From Ruminococcus flavefaciens (GTDB lineage Bacteria; Bacillota; Clostridia; Oscillospirales; Ruminococcaceae), in contig SVNH01000011.1 of the NCBI GenBank assembly GCA_015067005.1, positions 1 to 64,000 on the forward strand: 64,000 nt of DNA, in the 5' to 3' direction. The translations under genes and the position numbers were made by a program. Positions 8,564-18,374 of the stretch are shown piece after piece; within the stretch, counting starts at the first letter, position 1; the number at the start of each line of letters is the position of its first letter. Under the pieces are notes generated by a model. It was not told the origin of the DNA and searched no databases. It worked only from the letters and a program-made list of their open reading frames with translations.

Positions 8564-9052
8564 ATGAGCGTAGATATACTTGTATTTGATAAAAGCAAAG
8601 CTCCGACTGAGCCTATGGAATTCCTGAAATGGTTCTACAAAAAGAGCGAATGGAATTCGGACAGAGACTATAATGACATCAAAGGTACATCACAGTCTCT
8701 TGTTGATTTCTTTATGGAGCTTGTTAAGGAGTATCCCTCAATGAATGGAGAGTTTGCTCCTACTGATGATGAACTTGAAAACGATCCCGAGCTTGAAAAC
8801 AAGCTGATAGACTACACCATAGATGACAATCTGATATATATGGGGGTCGCATATTCAGTGTCGGATGAGGCTTTTGATAAGATTGAAGATTTAGCCTATA
8901 AATACGGACTCGGCTACTTTGATATGTTCAATGTTCATCTTGACAGAGAAACAGTAATAAAAATACCGCAGATAAGTCGTGATGAACTGAATAGCCCTGA
9001 CAATAAAAAGAATAAAGGCTTTTTATCAAAGTTGTTTGGCAGAAAAGGATAA
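8564..9052 (+). CDS. Acidic KptA-partner protein, copy 1
   Basis: The product is 162 residues starting MSVDILVFDKSKAPTE; the ATG at 8564 has AGAGGTG upstream, and the longer frame would overlap KptA. It belongs to a family of small acidic proteins of the form M-S-x-D-(hydrophobic)-F-D-x-x-x-A-P that I recall as widespread and uncharacterised, sometimes near toxin-immunity loci. It has a patch of acidic residues (DDELENDPELEN) and a lysine-rich tail, and no catalytic motif. The second copy at 30107-30589 differs at only a few positions. Tight linkage to KptA at both loci suggests they act together. Confidence 0.7.
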   Translation: MSVDILVFDKSKAPTEPMEFLKWFYKKSEWNSDRDYNDIKGTSQSLVDFFMELVKEYPSMNGEFAPTDDELENDPELENKLIDYTIDDNLIYMGVAYSVSDEAFDKIEDLAYKYGLGYFDMFNVHLDRETVIKIPQISRDELNSPDNKKNKGFLSKLFGRKG

Positions 9053-9076
9053 GTGTTAGTTATCGGAGGAATAATA

Positions 9077-10126
9077 ATGAATAATCACTATATACCTCAG
9101 TTTTTATTAAAGCATTTCTGCGAAAATGGGACGATTCAATATTGTGATATTGAGAACAGGAAAGTTGAAGCAAGAAATACCCGTTCAGTATTTTCTGAAA
9201 AAGGGTATTACCCAGACGAATTGGAACATGACCTGTGTAATAAAATTGAATCGCAGTTTTCTAAGCTTTTAAATGACAAATTAGCAATTTCACGTTATAA
9301 GGTAACAATCAATTCTGAAGAGATGTTTATACTAAAAAAGTATATGATAATAACAGCATTAAGGTACAATTCAAGAGAATTAGAAGATGATCCAATCATT
9401 TCTAAAATGCCATCAGCTGAGAAAACAAAGTTAATAGGCGATTTTTATAGTAGAATAAATGAAGTTCTCAATTGTAAGAACCATAATGAAATGCTTCAAC
9501 TCATTGACATTGAGAAAATGAATAATATAGGCTTATTTGCCTATGTTAAGAACATTATGCATTCTTATACCATAATCGTAAAGACGAATAATTGTAAACA
9601 AGACTTTTTGATAACAGATAGAGGCTGCACAAGGTATTCTGGACCATTAAGCGTAAAGAAAGCATTTATGCTACTGGATGTTGCAAAAGAGACAAACGAT
9701 CCGTTTCTGTGGCAATTGGCTTCTATGGTTACGATACATGATTACTCTGTGTTTCCAATTACGAGGAACATGGCTATTATAAACATGAGTGTTTTCTTTA
9801 AGTTGTTTACAAAGGCATCTCCATATCGAGCTATGCTTTCAAATCTATCAGCTACAATCAATTCTGTTTTAGGATTTGGAGATTCAAGTATTATCGAAGA
9901 TCCTAAGGTTAAAGCGTTGATTACTGGTGGTAAAGAATACACGATGGAAATTAAACAATTGTCTTCGACAGATGTATTCTTCCTTAATTCGTTATTATTC
10001 TCTTTATGCAATAAGAATTTCGCTTTTGCCAATAAATCAAGAATAGAGCAAAGCCTTAAGTATATTCAAAAGGAGAAGAGCATAGATTTGTCTTTCTTAG
10101 TTGATAACGATTCTAATAATAATTAA
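9077..10126 (+). CDS. DUF4238-family protein
   Basis: The product is 349 residues. The N-terminus NNHYIPQFLLKHFCENG is the hallmark of DUF4238, whose members begin with the His-Tyr-x-Pro-x-(Phe/Tyr)-Leu motif. ATG at 9077 follows GGAGG. DUF4238 proteins have no settled function, though I recall them in defence islands. It is AT-richer than its neighbours upstream. A decayed piece of a close relative occurs at 47495-47580, so this gene or its relatives have moved within the genome. Confidence 0.8.
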   Translation: MNNHYIPQFLLKHFCENGTIQYCDIENRKVEARNTRSVFSEKGYYPDELEHDLCNKIESQFSKLLNDKLAISRYKVTINSEEMFILKKYMIITALRYNSRELEDDPIISKMPSAEKTKLIGDFYSRINEVLNCKNHNEMLQLIDIEKMNNIGLFAYVKNIMHSYTIIVKTNNCKQDFLITDRGCTRYSGPLSVKKAFMLLDVAKETNDPFLWQLASMVTIHDYSVFPITRNMAIINMSVFFKLFTKASPYRAMLSNLSATINSVLGFGDSSIIEDPKVKALITGGKEYTMEIKQLSSTDVFFLNSLLFSLCNKNFAFANKSRIEQSLKYIQKEKSIDLSFLVDNDSNNN

Positions 10127-10142
10127 AAATATGGGTGGTTAA

Positions 10143-11222
10143 ATGAGCACGGCAGATGAAATAAAACAAGAGAATGAAAGAGCAGTTTTCTTATCTGCTT
10201 GTGATTTCTGCAAAAGCAATAATGTACATATTAGAACAAAGAGTATTATGAACTATCTGAATGGTGAATATATAGACAGAGATAAGAATGACAAACCGGA
10301 CTTAATTAATAAGTGCACTAAAGGTGAGAACGAACGGTTCGTAGGTATTGAGATATTTTATGTTGATCAAAACTCTAAGAAATCAAGAGAGCATTATAAA
10401 TCAAATACATTGGAATCACGCTCTCATCTTAAAGAAATTTATAATGCTGGTCACGAGCAATATGAAAAAACTGGAAATGTATCGCCTGAATTATGTGAAA
10501 AACTATTAAAAGAGGGCTATAAGCTTGCTCAAGACGGGTTGAGTAGTCAATATCAAACTTTACTATCCGCTTTTGAATATCATTTTACTCATCATGCAAG
10601 CAGAGCAAAACTATACCGAGATAATATCAAACGGATTGCTGAAAGCAAAGAAATAGAGTTAGCTTTTTTTATTGAAATAGAGACTTATTTCCATGACTTG
10701 TTTTTGAATGAGCGAAATAGGATAATCCAGTATAAATCAAAAATAATGCCGTTCTTTTCGGATATTGTTTCAATCATAAATAGCGACGAGAATAAAAAAT
10801 ATATTGATTATATTGTATTTGATTTAAAATCGAAGCATCCTGATGAAAGGAAAATAATTGCAATCCGAACTGGAAACATAAAGAAGAATTTAAAAAATCA
10901 AGACGTAACCATTTATGAATACGTTGGTGAGAATGCATTGATAACAAATCCAAGAGATAACGATTATGAGCGAAATGAAAACGGAGATTACAGAGTATCA
11001 TTTTTAGTTAAAGATACTGATCAAGATGGCAATAGTCTCAAAAGAGCTTTTAATAGCGCTCTTAGATGTAAAAATGGCAACATTCCATTTGTGACTTCAA
11101 GACGTGTACAAGCTCAACTTTACATTTCAAAAGCAAAAAGCTACAAAGAAATGGTCGCTTTAGAGGAAAAATTTAAAAATAGATTTCCTACTAAAGAGTT
11201 AGTAACGGTACATAAAGAATAA
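10143..11222 (+). CDS. Hypothetical protein
   Basis: The product is 359 residues, starting 16 bases after the DUF4238 gene with a GGTGG ribosome-binding site. No family is recognised. The N-terminal 60 residues are charged (YIDRDKNDKPDLINK), the middle is predicted alpha-helical with several His and Tyr (YHFTHHASR), and the C-terminal third is alpha/beta with DYIVFDLKSKH and IAIRTGN strands. A C-terminal segment, FVTSRRVQAQLYISKAKSY, could be a small nucleic-acid-binding helix pair (inference). The AT-rich composition matches the DUF4238 gene, and the two may have been acquired together. Confidence 0.55.
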   Translation: MSTADEIKQENERAVFLSACDFCKSNNVHIRTKSIMNYLNGEYIDRDKNDKPDLINKCTKGENERFVGIEIFYVDQNSKKSREHYKSNTLESRSHLKEIYNAGHEQYEKTGNVSPELCEKLLKEGYKLAQDGLSSQYQTLLSAFEYHFTHHASRAKLYRDNIKRIAESKEIELAFFIEIETYFHDLFLNERNRIIQYKSKIMPFFSDIVSIINSDENKKYIDYIVFDLKSKHPDERKIIAIRTGNIKKNLKNQDVTIYEYVGENALITNPRDNDYERNENGDYRVSFLVKDTDQDGNSLKRAFNSALRCKNGNIPFVTSRRVQAQLYISKAKSYKEMVALEEKFKNRFPTKELVTVHKE

Positions 11223-11248
11223 ATTACATATACCGAAAGGAAATTATT

Positions 11249-11731
11249 ATGAAGAAAATAGAATTCATAAAAGATAACATAGAGAAATATGAGTTTAGTA
11301 CTATAGATCCGGTAGACTATGCTCAGAATAAAGCTAAATATCGTGTTAGTGAGGCTGATCTGAAGTCAATGCCGGATTCTGACGAACAAAAGCAGGCAGA
11401 ACTACGCGAAATAATAATTGAGCTTTTTGAGGATAAACTAGGCGGAAGCTATATGAAAGTTCAAGAGTATTGCGACATAGGTCGAACTGCATTCAGTAAG
11501 TATATTCACGGAAAAAATGGGATAGGTAAGATTTCTCTGACTAAATTAGCAGTCGGTTTAAAGCTTTCCCAAGAGCAGTATGAGAATCTTCTATCACTTA
11601 ATTCAACACCTTTCGATTATGAGTGCCGTTTTGATTTTATAGCAGCTTGTGCGCTCAGAGATCATGATGGACTCGAAACTTTCTATGAAGATTTACGAAA
11701 AAATGGTTGTAAGGACATAGAATCCTTATAA
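11249..11731 (+). CDS. HTH-domain protein
   Basis: The product is 160 residues; the start has GAAAGGA upstream. The segment KVQEYCDIGRTAFSKYIHG, followed by KISLTKLAVGLKL, reads as a helix-turn-helix of the XRE superfamily placed in the second half of the protein, with an acidic N-terminal extension. It lies 27 bases after the unknown protein and 70 bases before the helicase-protease gene, so it may regulate that gene. It is also possible that it acts as a structural partner. The regulatory role is inferred from position. Confidence 0.6.
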   Translation: MKKIEFIKDNIEKYEFSTIDPVDYAQNKAKYRVSEADLKSMPDSDEQKQAELREIIIELFEDKLGGSYMKVQEYCDIGRTAFSKYIHGKNGIGKISLTKLAVGLKLSQEQYENLLSLNSTPFDYECRFDFIAACALRDHDGLETFYEDLRKNGCKDIESL

Positions 11732-11800
11732 TGTGAGTGACACTCTCTCAAAGCCAAAAATAATGTGTTATTATATAAATATCTTAGGAGGTGTCTAAAA

Positions 11801-14416
11801 ATGAATAAAACGTTTTCTTGGGAAAACTTTCCTAAAGAGTTCTTAGTGGCTGTACTGCAAAGAAAAGATGTTCCAGAAGGAATACGGATTACTGATGATA
11901 GATTATCAATGCTTCGGCTTTCAGCACGGATGGATAGATTCTGTAATAATCCTGATATCGCATTCGTAAAAACTTTTCGCCGAGAAATTGAAAAGTACAT
12001 ATTCGATAATGAGCGGTATCTGACAATTATTTGTTCCAAACTTAAGTTTGAGAATTATGCAGGTATTAAGATGGATTCTATTGATAAAATGCATAATTCA
12101 ATTGCAGCTTTGGACATGAACAGAACAATTGCTAGCTTATATTCTAATATATTGCAAAACATTGGACTATCAATAGAAGCAGATGAACTTAATAATTTCT
12201 ATCTGAATAAAAAGAAACTGGATTTGTCTGCAATTATTCCTAGTGATATTTCACTTGAATACTATCAAAAAGAAGCTGTATCATATCTGAGAGAATTCTA
12301 TAACAATAAAAAGGCAGGACTTTTGGTTATGCCAACTGGAAGCGGAAAAACACGTACAGCCGTATATTTTCTGCTAAGATATGTGATAAGTCAAGGATAT
12401 CAGATTATATGGTTGGCTCATCGTAGCCTTCTTTTAGAACAAACTGCAAACACATTCTATAGGAATGCATCACTATTAAAACTAGCGGATCCCGAGAGAA
12501 AGAAGCTGACTTTATTATGTGTTTCAAGTGAACATTGTAGTATCCATCAAGCTGACAAGAAGGATGATATTATCATTGGTGGAGTTCAGTCTCTTTCGGG
12601 CAGAACTGATACCTTTTCATTCTTTTTAAGAAAAAAAGTCATGATTGTAGTAGATGAAGCACATCATACAGTTGCAAAATCGTATAGAAATGTTATAGAA
12701 AAGATTCTTTCTATATCGCCTAATGCGAAACTACTTGGATTAACGGCTACTCCATTCCGCACTTCTGCAAAGGAGACACCGCAACTTTTAAATATTTATA
12801 AAAACAATTATATTTATCAGATCTCTATGGGAACGCTTATTGCAGATGATTTTTTAAGTAAACCTACCTTTGAAACAATTAAAACCGGTTGCAATATAGA
12901 AACACACATTGATCTTAATGAGGAGGCATATATCAGAAAATGGGGTGAGTTATCACCTGAGCTGATCAACTTTGTTGCTGGGATTGCAGAAAGAAACGAA
13001 TTAATTGTTGAAACATATTTGAAAAAGAGAAAAGAATATGGGAAAACACTTATATTCGCTATGAATGCAGTACAATGCATGAGTTTATGCGATATGCTGG
13101 TAAAAAAAGGAGTTCGTTGCGATTACGTATATAGCGGAGAACCAAATAATAATGAAAAGATATATCGTTTTAAAAATGGCGATTTAGATGTTTTAATCAA
13201 TATAAATATTTTATCAGAAGGCAGTGATATACCGGATATAGAAACAGTATTCCTTACTCGTCCGACTCAGAGCGATGTAATGCTATCACAAATGATGGGG
13301 CGTGGAATGCGAGGAAAAGCCTTTAATGGAACAGACACTGTTACGTTCGTTGATTTTTACGATCAGTGGGACAGATTTCAGCAATGGCTCAATCCAAAGT
13401 TTATTATAGAAGCAGCATTACCATTCGAAGAAAGCTTATATCATAGTAGTAAGACAATAAAAAAGCCTTGGGATATGTTCCGAGATATTTTCAAATCCAT
13501 TACACTAACGTATAATGGAGAACTTAGCGAAGTGTTTGTTTCATTTCCGGTTGGTTGGTACGATGCAAGAGATACTAAAATCATAGTATTTGAAAACCAA
13601 GTTGATGGTTATGAGAAACTAATGAATGATTTTAAAGGAGATTTTGAGTGCTTTCCAACTGCTAAAAGTATAATCCATAAGTATTTTCGTTCTTTTTGTC
13701 TTCCACCATCTGAAAATGATATTCAATATGTATTGCGTGAAATGAAAAGATCATGCGAACCTTTGAAACTTCACTTATTTGAGGATTATTCAAAAATTAA
13801 CGCAATAACAGTAGCAAAATCATTATTGATCAATAATATGCCAGCTATTCAAATAGAAAACAGTATTGATTCGATATATGATAATAATAAAACAGAAATC
13901 GATGCGTTATATGAGACAAAAGAAAGATTTCGGTCCAAAGTATATGATGCCTTAATTTCTATAGATAATGTACCAATTATCGGCTCGGTTGTAAAAGAAC
14001 TGCCAGATGAACTATTGCCTTATAATACAGAACCTCAGTATAATGATAATGACCTAATAAAAATGCGAGATGAGGTAATAAAGGAGATGTTTAATAAAAA
14101 ACATGATCCAGCTTTATCCTTGAAACATATTGAGATTCCCGATGTTTTATGGACTGATAAAGCGTATTGCAAATACTTTGGTGCTTATGATCCAAGGCAT
14201 AATCTAATCTTAGTTAACTGTATCTTGAATTCATCGAGCGTTAAAAGGGAATGTATTAAGTTTATCATATACCATGAATTATTACACACTTTGATAGATA
14301 AGCATAATAAAGAATTTCGTAGACTGGAGCGTTTATATCCAGATACTTCAGAACACAATCATTTTCTGGATTATACTTTTGGAGAATTTGATTTCTTTAA
14401 TGAGTATAGAATGTGA
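11801..14416 (+). CDS. SF2 helicase fused to SprT-like zinc metalloprotease
   Basis: The product is 871 residues; ATG at 11801 follows AGGAGG. After about 150 residues of unknown sequence comes an SF2 helicase core: PTGSGKT near residue 180, VVDEAHH near 285, LTATPFR near 325, and motif VI as QMMGRGMRG near 510. A linker of about 200 residues follows. The C-terminus carries HELLH near residue 825 with an upstream DPRHNLILVN strand and downstream KHNKEFRRLE, the pattern of SprT/YgjP-like peptidases. Helicases of this type unwind DNA or RNA, and SprT-like enzymes cleave DNA-bound proteins. A single chain with both could unwind and digest nucleoprotein. It lies in the island between the HTH and TPR genes. 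Confidence 0.85.
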   Translation: MNKTFSWENFPKEFLVAVLQRKDVPEGIRITDDRLSMLRLSARMDRFCNNPDIAFVKTFRREIEKYIFDNERYLTIICSKLKFENYAGIKMDSIDKMHNSIAALDMNRTIASLYSNILQNIGLSIEADELNNFYLNKKKLDLSAIIPSDISLEYYQKEAVSYLREFYNNKKAGLLVMPTGSGKTRTAVYFLLRYVISQGYQIIWLAHRSLLLEQTANTFYRNASLLKLADPERKKLTLLCVSSEHCSIHQADKKDDIIIGGVQSLSGRTDTFSFFLRKKVMIVVDEAHHTVAKSYRNVIEKILSISPNAKLLGLTATPFRTSAKETPQLLNIYKNNYIYQISMGTLIADDFLSKPTFETIKTGCNIETHIDLNEEAYIRKWGELSPELINFVAGIAERNELIVETYLKKRKEYGKTLIFAMNAVQCMSLCDMLVKKGVRCDYVYSGEPNNNEKIYRFKNGDLDVLININILSEGSDIPDIETVFLTRPTQSDVMLSQMMGRGMRGKAFNGTDTVTFVDFYDQWDRFQQWLNPKFIIEAALPFEESLYHSSKTIKKPWDMFRDIFKSITLTYNGELSEVFVSFPVGWYDARDTKIIVFENQVDGYEKLMNDFKGDFECFPTAKSIIHKYFRSFCLPPSENDIQYVLREMKRSCEPLKLHLFEDYSKINAITVAKSLLINNMPAIQIENSIDSIYDNNKTEIDALYETKERFRSKVYDALISIDNVPIIGSVVKELPDELLPYNTEPQYNDNDLIKMRDEVIKEMFNKKHDPALSLKHIEIPDVLWTDKAYCKYFGAYDPRHNLILVNCILNSSSVKRECIKFIIYHELLHTLIDKHNKEFRRLERLYPDTSEHNHFLDYTFGEFDFFNEYRM

Positions 14417-14501
14417 GAACCACTCACACATTGCTTTATTATACATGGTATACTAAAAATACAGAAAACATAGTTCGTGCACGTAACGAAAGGAGTTCAC
14501 T

Positions 14502-15629
14502 ATGAAAAAAGTTATTTTTTGTAATATCACTTATATGAACAATTATGTTGGAATCACAGATGATGATAAACCCAAATATGGCGGTAGCTGGGTTGCTGAA
14601 AATGAAGATGCTCATGAAAAGTTTAATTTCCTAGATTATAATGGACGCTGCTATGGATACTGTCCATTTAAAGCAAATCAGATTAATCTTGATCGTATTG
14701 TTGGTGCAGCTTATAAAGAAGAAAAAATTGATGATGTCCTTGTAATTTGGACAGCAAAAAAAGATGAACTTGGAACCCGAGTTATCGTTGGCTGGTATGA
14801 ACATGCAACAGTTTATCGCAGGTGGCAAGAGATAAATACATATGGTTTTCATCTTCAGCAAGATTTCTTTCCTTACTATTTTACAGACGCAGCTGCAAAG
14901 GATTGTTATTTATTACCAGAAGATAAACGAACATTTATAGTACCCAATGCTTCAAAAGAAGGTACCGGTCACGGAATGGGACAATCTCCGGTTTGGTATG
15001 CAGATTCAGAGTTTGCGAGAAAAGAGTTCGTTCCTAAAGTGCTTGAATACATTATGAAGTATTCTCTTTCTGATGATGAAGATAAATATATTAATTATGT
15101 CATTACAAAAGACTTCCTAGAAGATGCTTATAAAGATGAGGATGGCAAGAAATCTGAAAAAGAACTTGAAGAACTTGCAAATGATCCTGATGGTGACAGG
15201 CTGTATTATTTAAATGCACTACTAAATATTAAGAAAACACCTGAACTACTCTTGTATAAAGCTCAAATATTTATGTATGGTTATTTTCAGTTTGATCAGG
15301 CACAACTTATTCTTGAAAAGCTTATAACCGACGATCCAGAAAATACTATTATTAATCAGGAACTGTTTAGTATATATTGTATAACCAAGCAATATGAGAA
15401 AGCAGTAATTACAGGACAATTTATAGAAAGAAGTTCTGCATATCAATCAATGAATATTGAATCAAAATACTGTTTGTTAACTGACATTGCTTGGCAATTA
15501 GTAGCATTGAAGAACTTGTCTGTTGCGGCTCAGTATTCAAAAAAGATACGAGCTTTAAAACTGGATAATACTGAAGAGGATATTCAATATTTAGATGATC
15601 AAATTGAGAATGCATCATTGGAAAAGTAA
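14502..15629 (+). CDS. TPR protein with a conserved N-terminal module
   Basis: The product is 375 residues after an AAAGGAG site. Residues 1-130 form a compact domain (ITYMNNYVGITDDDKPKYGG, then VLVIWTAKK and VIVGWYEHATVYRR). I recall similar segments joined to nuclease domains in restriction-like proteins, and the strand pattern could be EVE/PUA-like, but I cannot confirm either. From about 220 to the end, helical pairs such as ELLLYKAQIFMYGYFQFDQA and INQELFSIYCITKQYEKAV read as TPR repeats. A GxGHGMGQSPVWY loop joins the halves. It may be a reader of modified nucleic acid partnered with the upstream helicase-protease (inference). Confidence 0.65.
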   Translation: MKKVIFCNITYMNNYVGITDDDKPKYGGSWVAENEDAHEKFNFLDYNGRCYGYCPFKANQINLDRIVGAAYKEEKIDDVLVIWTAKKDELGTRVIVGWYEHATVYRRWQEINTYGFHLQQDFFPYYFTDAAAKDCYLLPEDKRTFIVPNASKEGTGHGMGQSPVWYADSEFARKEFVPKVLEYIMKYSLSDDEDKYINYVITKDFLEDAYKDEDGKKSEKELEELANDPDGDRLYYLNALLNIKKTPELLLYKAQIFMYGYFQFDQAQLILEKLITDDPENTIINQELFSIYCITKQYEKAVITGQFIERSSAYQSMNIESKYCLLTDIAWQLVALKNLSVAAQYSKKIRALKLDNTEEDIQYLDDQIENASLEK

Positions 15630-15660
15630 TAGCATTAGAGTGACAAGAGAGGTTATATAA

Positions 15661-16200
15661 ATGGACTTAGGAGAAACAATTCTTGATCATTACAATCAAT
15701 TCTTAGGCGATTACATAGGAACTGACGTTTATACCAATGGCGATTATGAAATACAGATTCTTGGATTTCCGAATGCAATAAAAGACTGTTTGGTACTGAC
15801 ATCTTTTGGATTATCAAATCATGCCAGTCAAGGAGACTGTTGTGAAGTGATACTCCCCGTAGATGATCTCTACGATGAAAGTGCAGAGATATTTGCAAAT
15901 TCCCTATTCTATGCTTTATCAAATAATATGAATATTGGCAGAGGTCTTCTCATAGAAGGAGCTAATAGCATTATTGAAGGATTTCCTGAGAAATGCGGTA
16001 AAACAGCCTTGTATTTCACCGACGTTTATGTTTTGCCTGAAGAATTTGCATTCGTCGATACATGCCATATTTATATGGGATTCTTCGTTTCTAAAGAAGA
16101 ATCAGAATACATAAAGAGGTATGGAAGCGAACAATTTGAGGATTTATTAGAGGAAAAAGACGTTGACGTAATCGAAATAAAACGCAAATCAATACTGTAA
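15661..16200 (+). CDS. Suppressor-of-fused (SUFU)-like protein
   Basis: The product is 179 residues with AGAGAGG upstream. It resembles bacterial SUFU-domain proteins: an LTSFGLSNHAS strand-turn near residue 45, the acidic EVILPVDDL strand, GANSII in the centre, and a C-terminal pattern of EESEYIKRYGSEQFEDLLE followed by a basic end. Bacterial members often act as immunity proteins for secreted toxins. No toxin gene is adjacent here, so an orphan immunity role is only inference. It closes the island and is 31 bases from the TPR gene. Confidence 0.6.
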   Translation: MDLGETILDHYNQFLGDYIGTDVYTNGDYEIQILGFPNAIKDCLVLTSFGLSNHASQGDCCEVILPVDDLYDESAEIFANSLFYALSNNMNIGRGLLIEGANSIIEGFPEKCGKTALYFTDVYVLPEEFAFVDTCHIYMGFFVSKEESEYIKRYGSEQFEDLLEEKDVDVIEIKRKSIL

Positions 16201-16280
16201 GATTTAAGAAAATGGTTTGATCACATAACCTGAGAGAAACCTGTCAGATTAACTGTGCAGGGAATATCGGATCTGAATAA

Positions 16281-16316
16281 AACAAAAAGCTCCATGTGCC
16301 ATTAACACATGGAGCT
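16281..16316. terminator. Hairpin with T-run on the minus strand
   Basis: AGCTCCATGTG (16288-16298) pairs perfectly with 16306-16316. On the minus strand five T residues follow. It could end leftward transcription coming from the repeat region, or form the 3' end of the SUFU message. Confidence 0.55.
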
Positions 16317-16356
16317 GAATCTACAAAGCGAAAACCAGTTACATAAATTATAATGT

Positions 16357-16597
16357 TATGATTGTTTTGACAAAGTCCGAAAAATAGCCATTTTTCGTAT
16401 GTCATCTTTTTAGTCATGAACTTACAGAATTTTGGCACTATATTGCAAAATATAGTGCCTTTTATTTTTGCCTGAATATAGGCTTGTATCGACTATAAAG
16501 AACTGCTCACAGGACGGATTATATATTATCTTGCGAGCAGTTATATTTTTTGATTATGTGTCGATTTTGTATTTAGTGCACCAATTTTACACTAATT
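16357..16597. repeat. Repeat R1, left copy, with two terminator hairpins
   Basis: About 240 bases that recur in the same orientation at 18375-18617. Shared order: TTGACAAAGT.CGAAAA, a small dyad (ACGAAAAATAGCCATTTTTCGT-like), TCATnnnTTTAGTCAT, then hairpin GGCACTATA/TATAGTGCC plus T-run, then AACTGCTC/GAGCAGTT plus T-run. The same architecture with different stems lies at 49300-49468 ahead of an integrase remnant, so R1 is probably a mobile-element leader. The rest of 16201-16811 has no gene I can support. Confidence 0.8.
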
Positions 16598-16811
16598 GAA
16601 ATATTAAACTATAAAAACAAGAGCTAGCGATACGATTTGATTCAGCATGGTTGAAAATATAACATGAGATAATTCGTATAATGATAAATCATTAACGGCA
16701 GTTATGTGGCTGCTGAATTATAGATATATTTAAGTATATCATATCGAAACTGGCAGATGTACTAAGTGTATGCCGGTATGCACTTGCCATAAGGATAAGT
16801 ACTTTGAAGAG

Positions 16812-18272
16812 TCACTCATTAGTATTATAAAGAATGCAGCCCGTATGGGCTGCATTCTTTAATTTAGATAGTTTTGCCATAAGTATTCTTAGGATAGTCA
16901 AGGTATACTTATGCTGCTTTAATAGCTTCTTTATCATCATACGCATTCTTGCTCTGGCAGAATCCTTTTTCTGCCAGTCGATAGTCCGGTTTTTGCGTAG
17001 TGTATCTGTCAATTCCTTGGTTATAGCTATAAGCTCAGCATTCTCATAGAAATCCTTTACAGCCTGTGGCTTTGTAAGGGCGTCATAGAAAGCAAGTTCA
17101 TCTGCCGTGAGTCCGAGTTCTTGGCCTTCCTTACTTGCATCAGATATCTCTTTTGCGAGATCTATTAGCTCTTGTATAACCTGTTCGTTTGTCAGCATTC
17201 CATTGAGATATGCGTTCATAGATCGTTGTATTATCTCAGAGAACTTTTCTGACTTAACAACATTAGTTCTACGGTATATTTTAATCTGCTCGGCAATCAG
17301 CTTTTTCAGGAGTTCAACTGCTAAATTCTTCTCTTTCATTTTAGCTACTTCTTCAAGGAATTTCGGATCAAACAATGAGAATTCCTTGTGAATATCAGTA
17401 AAAAGATTGATAACCCCATCACTCTTGATACTGTGTTTGAGCAGTTCGTTGATTCGGGCATTCATTTCCGGAAGCGACAGTTTCTTTCCATTGCCTTGAT
17501 TTGAGAGCCTGAGTACTAGGACTCTTACTGATTCAAAGAACTGAGCTTCTATTCTAAGCGATTCCTCTACAAGAGACGAACAAAGAGACAGAGCTTGGTG
17601 TAACATAAGAGATTCCTTAACGAATTCATCCTTATCTTCCTGCCTGCTCGGAGCGATAATAAAGTTTACGCCGCCGCTGATAGTTTTTGCTCTTTCCAAA
17701 TCAGTTCCGTCCATGAATCTCTGATAATCGTATTCATAGAAGAAATCACGGCATATCTGCATCTTTTCAAGGAACTTAGGATATGCCACCTTACTGATAT
17801 CAGTATCGGAATCAAAATGGGATTTAATTTGAGCACCATCAAATGCTTTACTTAATGCTCCGCGCTTGACATTTGTATTTGTAATATACAAATCATATAA
17901 TGTTGAAACCTCTCCTGAAGATTCTTTTGCGATTATTAACTTATTTGATTCGTCATCTTTTTCTAATTGATCAAAATATTCTCTAGTTATACTTTCATAG
18001 TTTAATATAAATTCGGTATAATAGTACTCCAATACCAACTTCCTGAATAATTCATATCTTTCATCATTCAGTTTCCAAAACTGGATGTGCCATAATAACT
18101 TATATAAACTGATATTTTTTATTGCTTCTTTTGAAATGCTTAGGGGTATTTTTCTATTGAAGTTTTTCTCAAAATCTGAGAAACCTATCCCCATACATAT
18201 TTTATGGATTTTTTTTATGTCTGGAAATGATATTTCTGGTTTTATTAATCCTTTTTCTAAGTCCTTACTCAA
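16812..18272 (-). pseudogene. hsdR (remnant): Type I restriction HsdR C-terminal remnant
   Basis: The 486-codon frame has no ATG start; the first possible start is TTG at 18272, and the frame stays open upstream into repeat R1 without a start. The second half matches the C-terminal helical region of type I restriction R subunits: RINELLKHSI, FLEEVAKMKEKNLAVELLKK, GQELGLTADELAFYDAL and RKNRTIDWQKKDSARARMR. The helicase and nuclease parts are missing. The first 150 residues are unfamiliar. The frame reads through its own terminator hairpin at 16829-16860, and the adjacent frame has a stop just before that hairpin, so a late frameshift is likely. No HsdM or HsdS is nearby. Confidence 0.75.
16829..16860. 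terminator. Bidirectional terminator hairpin
   Basis: AAAGAATGCAGCCC pairs perfectly with 16847-16860 around a 4-base loop, with A/T runs on both sides. It lies inside the last codons of the HsdR remnant frame. Confidence 0.8.
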
Positions 18273-18374
18273 ATAGCTTATAATATTCTCTTCATCTCTT
18301 TTTTCGCTTGTAATATAAACTTCTTTTTTGTTTTTATCATAAAGACAATATCCATCTATGATATTCTTTTCTTC

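Noticed and set aside
8023-8598. 191-codon minus-strand frame opposite KptA
   Set aside because: It mirrors KptA codons and reappears in part opposite the second KptA copy for the same reason, with no start signal.
16244-16438. 64-codon minus-strand frame over repeat R1
   Set aside because: It arises from the repeat; the right copy gives a different, shorter ending, so it is not a conserved protein.
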